From: JBBRBB01 sp038206235
Lineage (GTDB): Bacteria > Bacteroidota > Bacteroidia > Chitinophagales > Chitinophagaceae
DNA length: 14,459 nucleotides
Assembly: GCA_038206235.1 (NCBI GenBank)
Contig: JBBRBB010000049.1
Coordinates: 1 to 14,459 of the forward strand
Direction: 5' to 3'
A program made the translations under genes and the position numbers. Position 1 is the stretch's first letter; each line of letters begins with the position of its first letter. Below the pieces are notes generated by a model that saw only the letters and a list, made by a program, of their open reading frames with translations, did no database searches and was not told the origin of the DNA. Below, piece by piece: positions 1-8,400 of this stretch.

Positions 1-1
1 A

Positions 2-904
2 ACGAGCTTAAACAAACAAGTTTATTATTACCAGCAAAGATTACATGAATACAAAGAATTATTGAATGATAAAAATAAGTTGAAAGATAAGCTGCTTAGC
101 ACAGTTCGAGCTCTTCCTGCTTTTCAAAAGTTCTGGCAAAAGAATAGTTTTCTTGCACAACTCTTTCCCATGCCTGATAACTATGGTACGCCACAAGCAC
201 TGGCAGGTTTGCAGACACGGGTAAGTGTACAAAATATATTAAGTCAAAGATTATCTTCAGGTGGAGCAAGCGTAAATCCGCAGCAGTATTTTCAACAACA
301 GTTAGGTGAAGCTCAATCAAAATTAAATGAATTAAAAGATAAGATTAATCAATTAAGCGGGAACGGTGGGGGAAACAGTGATATGACCCTGCCAAATTTT
401 CAACCTAATGAAGAAAAAACAAAAACATTTTTACAGCGCATTGAATATGGATTTAATATTCAAAGTGAGCAGGGAACAAGCTTTCTGCCTGCTATGAGTG
501 ATATAGCACTGAAATTTGGATATAAGCTCAATGATAAAAGCAGAATTGGTGTTGGTGCATCTTATAAACTTGGCTGGGGCAGCGGGTGGAATAATATTCG
601 TTTCAGTAATGAAGGCATTGGTTTACGAAGCTATGTTGATATAAAAGCAAAAGGCAGCATTTGGGTGAGTGGTGGTATGGAATATAATTACCTGAATAGT
701 TTTAGCAGCATTAGAACGATAAGCAATTTTGATGTGTGGCAACGAAGCGCATTGCTTGGATTGAGTAAGAAGTATAAGATGCCTTCTCTAAAGAAGGGTG
801 GTAAAGGGCGTGAAGGCACTATTGAATTTTTATACGATTTTTTGCATAATCAACAAACACCACCTGCACAAGGGTTGAAGTTTAGGGTGGGGTGGAGTTT
901 TTAA
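2..904 (+). CDS. Partial protein: coiled-coil region plus outer-membrane-barrel-like C-terminus
   Basis: This is the 3' part of a gene that begins left of the window. The frame is open from base 2 with no stop, and reads T-S-L-N-K-Q-V-Y-Y-Y-Q-Q-R-L-H-E-Y-K before the TTG at 62, so that TTG is unlikely to be the true start. The first half is charged and helical, with a probable coiled coil around 290-355 (QLGEAQSKLNELKDKINQL), then a Gly/Asn linker. From about 430 the protein has alternating polar/aromatic strands (IGVGASYKLGWGSGW, GIGLRSYVDIKAKGSIWV) and ends in a terminal Phe (LKFRVGWSF), as outer-membrane barrels often do. Known: Bacteroidota outer-membrane barrels commonly end in an aromatic residue. 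Inferred: a surface protein functionally linked to the RHS genes 33 bases downstream, perhaps in display or export. I do not recognise the family, and the signal peptide, if any, is outside the window. A coding palindrome lies at 782-815. Confidence 0.72.
   Translation, partial: TSLNKQVYYYQQRLHEYKELLNDKNKLKDKLLSTVRALPAFQKFWQKNSFLAQLFPMPDNYGTPQALAGLQTRVSVQNILSQRLSSGGASVNPQQYFQQQLGEAQSKLNELKDKINQLSGNGGGNSDMTLPNFQPNEEKTKTFLQRIEYGFNIQSEQGTSFLPAMSDIALKFGYKLNDKSRIGVGASYKLGWGSGWNNIRFSNEGIGLRSYVDIKAKGSIWVSGGMEYNYLNSFSSIRTISNFDVWQRSALLGLSKKYKMPSLKKGGKGREGTIEFLYDFLHNQQTPPAQGLKFRVGWSF
782..815 (+). repeat. Coding palindromic repeat (PSLKKGGKGREG)
   Basis: A perfect 6-base inverted repeat (CCTTCT 782-787, AGAAGG 792-797, loop CTAA) is followed by a G-rich tail and is read in frame as PSLKKGGKGREG. 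It resembles small dispersed palindromes that I associate with Bacteroidota genomes and that can sit inside genes. Two GC-richer relatives appear in the main RHS gene at 7766-7787 and 8441-8474. Confidence 0.4.
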
Positions 905-937
905 ATATTTTATTTATTAAGAAAAAGACACAATCTT

Positions 938-3900
938 ATGAGAAAGATTTTCTTTCTGGCTTTTTTGCTTGGCTATTTTATAAAACAGCTAAATGCACAA
1001 GTTAATTTACAAACCGGCAGTGCTACTTTTAGCTTGCCCATGTTTAACTGGCAAGATGATAAAAGTCGTTTGAACTCAATTGTTGCCTTAAATTATAATT
1101 CCGGTAATGGTTTAAAAGCAGATGAAGTTGCATCTAATATAGGTCAAGGTTGGAATCTGTTAGCCGGAGGTGTGATTACACGTATGCAGGTAGGTGAACC
1201 AGATGACCAAAAACCTTATTTCGATGATCAAATCCATGCTGATCATACCGAAGGCATTGGTGATATAACTAAATATCCTGCTGGCTATTTATACAATGAT
1301 GACGATGTGTATACAAAAGGATGTCCTATAGCTTTAACCAAGTATCCTCTTTTTGGAGATAAGAACCACATATACAAACAGCACAATAAAATATCTATAG
1401 ACAGAGAACTGGATTATTTTTCTTTTCAATTCAATGGGCACAGCGGCTTATTTGTACTTGGAAAAACCAATAATAATCAATGTTTGTTGCTTGGCGATTC
1501 AAAATTAAAAGTAAGTTTTGAACAGACTGATAATATGATTTATCAAGGACAAGGAATCAGAACTACTATATCAGTATTTACCATAAAAGATGAAAATGGT
1601 TTGATTTATAAATTCGGTAAATATTGGGGAGATCAATCAACAACTTATGGATTAACGAAGGTATTAAAAACCAGTTATTGCGATGCAAACCAAATTCAAC
1701 CTTTAACACAACCCACTTTCAAGAAGGATGGCGTGTATCATGAAGGTTCATTTGAGGATACACGCTTAATAAATCCTTACATTATTAATAGCTGGTATCT
1801 CACAGAAATTGAAGATCCATTTACCCATAGAACGATAAGCTTTACATATAGCGTTAGAAACATCAATTGCAGCGCCGGAACAAATATATCTTACTACAGA
1901 GATGATAAAAAGGATTACTCCATTATCACCCACAAACGCTCTATAATTCAAATTCCTGAAATAGCATCCATTACGTTTCCTGATAAATTGGGTGAAATTC
2001 CAGGGCATGTTGTTTCGTTCAATTATGGAAATGAACGAATTGATTTAAATGGTGATTACGCATTAGCCTCTGTGAATATTACTTACCAGGGCAGGTATCT
2101 TTCAAAATATCTGCTCACTACAAGTTATTTTATTTTAAACAGGTATGGTACTCCTATATCAGATTATGAAAAAAGCGTTGCCCGCTTATGTTTACAATCA
2201 GTAAAAAAAACAGGGGTTGATTTAAAAGCTGATGACCCACCCTATATTTTTGATTATTATACAGGTTCTAATGATGCAGATGATTTTGTGCCTCCTGCCT
2301 TTTCTCCTTTTAAAGATGTGTGGGGGTTTTATAATGGCAATTTCAGTCATAACGGAGATAATCAATCAATTCAAAATACTAAAAAAACAATCAATCAGCT
2401 AAGCAATAATGATTTAAAAGGATTATGTTTTTTTCTCTGGAAGGATGGAGTTAATTTTTTTAATGCAAAGCCAGGATATGCTAAAAATGGATTATTAAAA
2501 CAAATTATTTATCCCACAGGTGGTACGTTAACTTATGAGTATGAACAAAACACGGGAAAGATTGAAAATACTGATGATAATTCTGTTCATACCGTAGGGG
2601 GGATTCATGTGTCTACAACAAAACTAACAGATGGGGGATATTCCAATGGTTGCAATAATCCCATTATTACACAATACAAATATGTTCTTGATAACGGGAA
2701 TGAACCTTCTCTTTGGGGATTACAAATGCCTGATAATTCTACAGTGATAAATAATCACTATGCACCTGAGTACAGAGATTATAAATTGAGTTTTCCTTTC
2801 GGTCAGTGCTACTATCATTACCAATATCCTGGTATTTTATCAAGAGATGACGAAATAACTCTTTCCGGTCATCAGCAATTTATGCTGGATCTTTCGCAGG
2901 TACTCAACGTTGTGAGTATAGTAATGCAGGTTATGGATGTTGTTAATTTATGTCTTGATGCTACCCCGGCTTCAATAATAGCAGTAATCATTGACGTAAT
3001 CGGAGGTCTTTATACATTAGTTTCAACCTGCTTTAGTGATCCCAGCGAAGACAATAGCTCCACTGCTTATTACAATACAGATTTGAATAATTCCAATCCA
3101 CTTCCGGTTCAATTTAAACGAGTGGAGGTAGTACAAAATACTGGTGATATAGGAAAAACGGTTGAGGAATTTACAAGCTCCGGTGATTATGCTATTTGGG
3201 AGCCGGAGAATAAAGATTTTTCTATGAAGCAGCGCTTTGCCTATTGGGCTTATGGCTTACCAAAAATTACCACCGTGTTTAATGTAAATGGGGAAAAGGT
3301 AAAAGAGATACAAAATGATTATGACTTCACATCAGAAAATGTAAAACGTGATTTTTGCTATAATGAGGAATCAAAATCTCTTACAATTTATTGCCCCGCA
3401 AAGTCATGTAAATGCGAGGTTTTAAAAAGCTCATCGCAACGATATACTGATTGGAGTAATCCCCTGCTATATGATGCTGAGGCTTCATATAAAACATCAA
3501 CAGTAAATGATGTTTTATCCGTGGACCCTTACATGCTTTATACAGGAAGAGTAAACTTAGCAGATGTTCATGAAAGAATTTATAAACCAGACAATTCTAA
3601 TCAATATATGGAAACTGTTACTCATTATGATTATGATGAAAATTCTTTCCATTTCAGCAATTTTCTCGATATAAGTAAAATAACAACAACCCAAAGCAAT
3701 GGTGACATAAATTATAAAACCATTAAATATAATGGCGATTATGCAGGCGGGGCTTTGAATTTATTGAATGACAATAATATATTTTCCACTCCTGTTGAAG
3801 CTGTTAATTCATTTAGGAAAAATGGAAGTGGGGATGAACTTTATCTTAATGAAAAAGTTACAGAATTTGCTCAACTTGCAAATGGAGATATAAAACCTTC

Positions 3901-5401
3901 CAGAATTCTCGAACAAAGATTTAATCAACCTCAATCGTCAATGTACTTTTATGCAGGGCCTGAGCTTCCTAATCCTGTTTATAAAGAAACACAAACTTTT
4001 ACTTATGATAGGTTAAGTAATTTAACCGGAATGAAAGATGAAGGAAATCATACTGTAACTAACATCTACGATTATAATGATAAATACATTGTCGCCTCTG
4101 TTATAAATGCTGACGCTAATATTGATAAGCGGGCTTATACAAGCTTTGAAGCAGAAAGCTTAGGAGGGTGGACAGCAGAGCGCTCTCTCAATTATGTTAG
4201 AGATAGAGCCATTACCGGAAATATTTCTCTTAATTTATCTGAAAACACGTTGTCGGCTGATATTAATTCAGAAAAAAGTTACATACTTTCTTTTTGGGCA
4301 GAGAGCGAAGTATCTATTGACGGTCGTGCTAATTTAATTAAAAGAGCGCCCACAATTAACGGCTTTACTTACTATGAATACAACATTGAACGCGGCACAA
4401 CACGGGTTATACTTTCAGGAAACAGCATCATTGACGAATTAAGATTATACCCTTCAACTGCAAGAATGCGTACGGTTACCTATGACCCGCTTATTGGCAA
4501 AACATCTGAATGCGATGAGAATAACCGCATTACTTATTATGAATACGATGAATCAGCAAGATTAAAATTTATTAAAGATGAAAATAAGAATGTGATTAAA
4601 ATGTACGAGTACAACACTGTTACTAAACAGAATGGATGTCCCGGAATTTATTATAATCATCTTATTTCAGAAACCTTTACCAAAAATAATTGTTCTTCAA
4701 ATGAAACAGGAAGTGAAGTAACTTATACAGTGCCTGCCAATAAATACTCTTCTACGATTAGCCAGGCAGATGCAGACATGCAGGCAGAAAATGAATTGCT
4801 TACTCAGGGACAAGTATATGCAAACTCAAATGGCACATGCATACAAAATTATTATAACAATGGAAAATCGAAAGATTTTATGACCGAAGCCTGCGCTGCC
4901 GGTACGATAGGCGGTCCGGTTACATACACTGTTCCCGCTCACAAATACAGCGGCACCAGCCAGGCAGAAGTGGATGAGAGGGAGCAAGATGAAATAGATG
5001 CGAACGGACAGGCGTATGCAAACACACATCCTAATTGTATATACAGCACGGAAGCTGATTGGCAGTCAAACTTTCCAAATCAAGTACAATGTGATGTAAA
5101 TGGTCATACGCTGCTTTTACAAACAGATATGAATCCAAATAGCTCAAGTTATGGAGATACACAATGGACTGATATTGGCAACACAGGAGAGTGTCCCATT
5201 CAGGGAGGATGTGGGATATGCAACCGTGATTTTCAAAAGTGTATCAACAACAACTGTGAAGCGGGAACGATAGTGTACACATCTTCTTATCATGATTCAC
5301 AAAATAATGTGTGGTATTGTACATACCATTATGAATTTTCGGATGGAACCACAAAAGGACCTTTTACTAAACAAACATCTTCTGATTGCATGCATTGGTA
5401 A
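938..5401 (+). CDS. Exported RHS-companion protein with DUF5977-like repeats
   Basis: A 1487-residue protein with a signal peptide (MRKIFFLAFLLGYFIKQLNA, probable cut before QVNLQ). The head (about 20-75: TGSATFSLPMFNW, then NIGQGWNL..GGVITR) matches the opening of Bacteroidota RHS-type shell proteins. A long strand-rich middle follows, with tyrosine/aspartate motifs such as YEYEQNTGKIENT and THYDYDENSFHF. Residues about 648-700 are an unusual run of hydrophobic helices (VLNVVSIVMQVMDVV, ASIIAVIIDVIGGLY). About 1066-1171 resembles a sugar-binding-type beta sandwich. An RHS-like repeat follows (about 1178-1226: TYDPLIGKTSECDENN), then two DUF5977-like repeats and a cysteine-rich tail ending DCMHW. 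There is no toxin tip and no standard RHS core motif. It lies 15 bases upstream of the main RHS gene and is almost certainly in the same operon. Inferred role: structural or export partner of that toxin. The start is the only Met that yields the signal peptide. Confidence 0.82.
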   Translation: MRKIFFLAFLLGYFIKQLNAQVNLQTGSATFSLPMFNWQDDKSRLNSIVALNYNSGNGLKADEVASNIGQGWNLLAGGVITRMQVGEPDDQKPYFDDQIHADHTEGIGDITKYPAGYLYNDDDVYTKGCPIALTKYPLFGDKNHIYKQHNKISIDRELDYFSFQFNGHSGLFVLGKTNNNQCLLLGDSKLKVSFEQTDNMIYQGQGIRTTISVFTIKDENGLIYKFGKYWGDQSTTYGLTKVLKTSYCDANQIQPLTQPTFKKDGVYHEGSFEDTRLINPYIINSWYLTEIEDPFTHRTISFTYSVRNINCSAGTNISYYRDDKKDYSIITHKRSIIQIPEIASITFPDKLGEIPGHVVSFNYGNERIDLNGDYALASVNITYQGRYLSKYLLTTSYFILNRYGTPISDYEKSVARLCLQSVKKTGVDLKADDPPYIFDYYTGSNDADDFVPPAFSPFKDVWGFYNGNFSHNGDNQSIQNTKKTINQLSNNDLKGLCFFLWKDGVNFFNAKPGYAKNGLLKQIIYPTGGTLTYEYEQNTGKIENTDDNSVHTVGGIHVSTTKLTDGGYSNGCNNPIITQYKYVLDNGNEPSLWGLQMPDNSTVINNHYAPEYRDYKLSFPFGQCYYHYQYPGILSRDDEITLSGHQQFMLDLSQVLNVVSIVMQVMDVVNLCLDATPASIIAVIIDVIGGLYTLVSTCFSDPSEDNSSTAYYNTDLNNSNPLPVQFKRVEVVQNTGDIGKTVEEFTSSGDYAIWEPENKDFSMKQRFAYWAYGLPKITTVFNVNGEKVKEIQNDYDFTSENVKRDFCYNEESKSLTIYCPAKSCKCEVLKSSSQRYTDWSNPLLYDAEASYKTSTVNDVLSVDPYMLYTGRVNLADVHERIYKPDNSNQYMETVTHYDYDENSFHFSNFLDISKITTTQSNGDINYKTIKYNGDYAGGALNLLNDNNIFSTPVEAVNSFRKNGSGDELYLNEKVTEFAQLANGDIKPSRILEQRFNQPQSSMYFYAGPELPNPVYKETQTFTYDRLSNLTGMKDEGNHTVTNIYDYNDKYIVASVINADANIDKRAYTSFEAESLGGWTAERSLNYVRDRAITGNISLNLSENTLSADINSEKSYILSFWAESEVSIDGRANLIKRAPTINGFTYYEYNIERGTTRVILSGNSIIDELRLYPSTARMRTVTYDPLIGKTSECDENNRITYYEYDESARLKFIKDENKNVIKMYEYNTVTKQNGCPGIYYNHLISETFTKNNCSSNETGSEVTYTVPANKYSSTISQADADMQAENELLTQGQVYANSNGTCIQNYYNNGKSKDFMTEACAAGTIGGPVTYTVPAHKYSGTSQAEVDEREQDEIDANGQAYANTHPNCIYSTEADWQSNFPNQVQCDVNGHTLLLQTDMNPNSSSYGDTQWTDIGNTGECPIQGGCGICNRDFQKCINNNCEAGTIVYTSSYHDSQNNVWYCTYHYEFSDGTTKGPFTKQTSSDCMHW
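4711..5040 (+). repeat. Two tandem DUF5977-like protein repeats
   Basis: Two copies of a roughly 45-residue unit lie at residues about 1258-1301 and 1322-1368 of the companion protein. Each reads VTYTVPA(N/H)KYS, then SQA(D/E), then an acidic stretch, then (Q/N)GQ.YAN and a final C-I. This is the pattern I know as DUF5977 from Bacteroidota RHS-associated proteins. The function of the unit is not established; the conserved YTVPA strand and closing Cys suggest a small surface-exposed fold. Confidence 0.7.
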
Positions 5402-5416
5402 AAAAAACTTTCATCC

Positions 5417-8400
5417 ATGAAATTTAAAATTAGACACTCAGTAATTATCTGCATTTCATTCTTCTGTTATGCACCAAATATTTTTTCCCAATGGAATCCT
5501 AACTATTCCATTGGTACTAAAACGGGTAATTATGTTTTCACCTATAATCAAACTCCCGATAACCTGGTAGAAATTTTTCCGCCTCTTATTACCACCGGCG
5601 CCACATTATTTTATCAATGGGAAAAAAGCAATGCTCCAGTTACAGGTTTTGTTGCCATTGCAGGGGCTACACAATCTTCGTACACATTTTCAGCTCCGCA
5701 AACTCAAACCACTTATTACAGAAGAAAAGTAACAGACAGTTATGGCAGCAGTGTGTATTCCAATATTATTAAGATACAAGCAGCTTCAAACGATTGGGAA
5801 AATATAAATTATGTAAGGGAGCATGACATATTAAGAACGGGAATGATAGATTCACGCGAAATTGAGAATATACCGATTGGGGACAGATTGCAAACTACTA
5901 CATACCTCGATGGTCTTGGAAGACCCTTAGAAAAAATCAGCAGGGAAACCTCCACTCCTGCAGAGAAAGAAGATACATGGGGCGATATAGTTCAATTTAA
6001 TTTGTATGATGCTTATGGCAGGCAGCCACTGCAATATTTGCCCTATACCACAAACAATACAGTTAGTGACCCCCGCGAATCAGGAAAATATAAAGCTGAC
6101 CCTTTAAAAGAGCAGCCTGAATATTACAAGCGTATTTATGATGAAGCTTACGCATACACAAATATCACTTATGATAACAGCCCTTTAAATAGAGTAATGA
6201 ATGTAAAATCCCCCGGAGCTTCATGGGCAAACAGCCACGGCAATTCTGCTGATTACGATTTGAATGATGAAAGAGATGATGTTCAAATATTTACTATTGG
6301 TTATAATGAAACCGATGTACCGGTAAGCTTAGGAAGATATCAAGCTAATACTTTATACAAAACTATTCACATTGATGAAAATGGAAAAAAAGTTATCGAG
6401 TACACGAATACACTTGGGCAGCTCATTCTTAAAAAAGTGCAGATTGATAATGAGGCAGACCCCACAGAATATCGCGGCTTTATTTGCACATACAATGTAT
6501 ATGACGACTTTGGTTTGTTGCGCTTTGTGATGCAGCCCGAAGCGGTAAAATATTTAGCTGCAAAGGATTGGTCATTTGAAGGCAATGGTGAAAAGGTGTT
6601 GAACGAAATGTGCTTTCAATATCTCTACGATGATAAAGGCAGATGCATGTATAAAAAAGCTCCCGGTGCCGCACCATTACGCATGTTATACGACAGCCGA
6701 GACAGGGTTGTATTTATGCAGGACGGAAACCAGGCAGCAAAGTCTCCTGCGGAGTGGACAGTGAATTTATACGATGAACTTGACCGTACTGTAATTACGG
6801 CGCTCTATCATACCACCGAATCACTGCAGGATTTACAAAGCGATATTGCTCATGCAAACGGTGTTATTACACCCATTCAAATAACCGCCGAAGGGCAAAA
6901 TGTAAATGTTACTCTATATGGAAATCCTGTTTCGAGGGACTTCTTAAACAGCCCTGATATTACAACCATTGCAAAATACCAGTTTTACGATGATTACTCT
7001 TTTGCAGGGGCAAAACCATTTGATGCAAATTTTGCCAACACGGATACGTACAGCAACTCTGAGCTTAACGTAATACCCATTGCAACTTCTAAGCGTACAA
7101 TCAGTTTTCCTACGGGCAGCATGACACGCATTCTCAGCACGGATATTTTTCTAAAATCCACAGAATACTATGACGAAAAAGGAAGGCATATACAAACCCT
7201 TGAAGACAACATGAAGCAGGGAAATGATGTTACTACTTTTCAATATCACTTCGATGGTCGCCTGCTAAGTACAGATTCCAAACATACTACAGCAAACACC
7301 GGCTACACCAACTTTAGCATACTTACCAAAAATGTGTATGATAAAATAGGAAGAATTGTGAGCCTGCAAAAGAGATTTGACCATAATGATTTTAAAACTA
7401 TTGCAAATTATGACTATGATGATGTTGGCAGATTAAAAACTAAACACCTCGACCCTGATTATATACCACCCGGTGAAATAGTTGCAACAGGGCTTGAATC
7501 CCTTGCCTATTCTTATAATATTCACAACGAAATTACAGGCATTAATAAAGACTATGCTCTTAAAACGGGCAGTTACGATAAATGGGCTAATTTCTTTGGT
7601 TTGTATTTGGGGTATGACAACCGTGATGGTGTTTTTAATGCAAGCCAACTCGATGGGCATGTAACCGGTCTATTATGGAATACACAGGGCGATGATGCTC
7701 AGCGAAAATATGATTATACCTACGATAATGCAGGCAGGCTTGTACAAGCCACTTTCATGGAAAGACCCTCCCGTGAAGGGGGCTGGGATAATAGTAAGAT
7801 GGATTTTTCGGTTAGCGGGAACAGAGAAGGAGGAAATGGTTTAATAGAATATGACCTGAATGGCAACCTGCTTTCCATGTTGCAAAAAGGTGTGCTGCCA
7901 GGAATGGAAACACCTGTTGCGATTGATGACCTAAAATACACGTATGCCTCTTATAGTAATAAATTAACCAAAGTAACAGACAACACTCCGCAACAGGAAA
8001 CAAACGGACTATCAGGAGATTTTACAGATGGCAAATATGGAAATGAAGGTGCTGATGATTATACCTATGATGCAAATGGCAACATGATAACTGACCTCAA
8101 TAAAGGCATTAAAGATTTAACTGAAAACCGTGATGGTATTACATACAATTTTTTAGACAAGCCAGAGATGATTAAAATCGTCGGTAAAGGCACAGTGCAG
8201 CTTGTATATGATGCAGACGGTAATAAGCTTCAAAAAATCTTTACACCTGAAAGACCAGACAGAATTGTTACCACAACGTACATTAACCAGTTTGTTTATC
8301 AGGATTTCTCTTCCACTTCAGGGGAAAGTGAGGGAGGCTTGCAATACATTAATTTCGAGGAAGGAAGAATAAGAGTGATAACTCCTGTATCGCAGGGCAA

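Noticed and set aside
62..64. TTG as the start of the first gene
   Set aside because: The same frame is open to base 2 with protein-like sequence (YYYQQRLHEYKELL), so the gene begins outside the window.
4711..5040. CRISPR-like or DNA-level tandem repeat
   Set aside because: The similarity is at protein level only (DUF5977-like units); DNA copies are diverged and there are no regular spacers.
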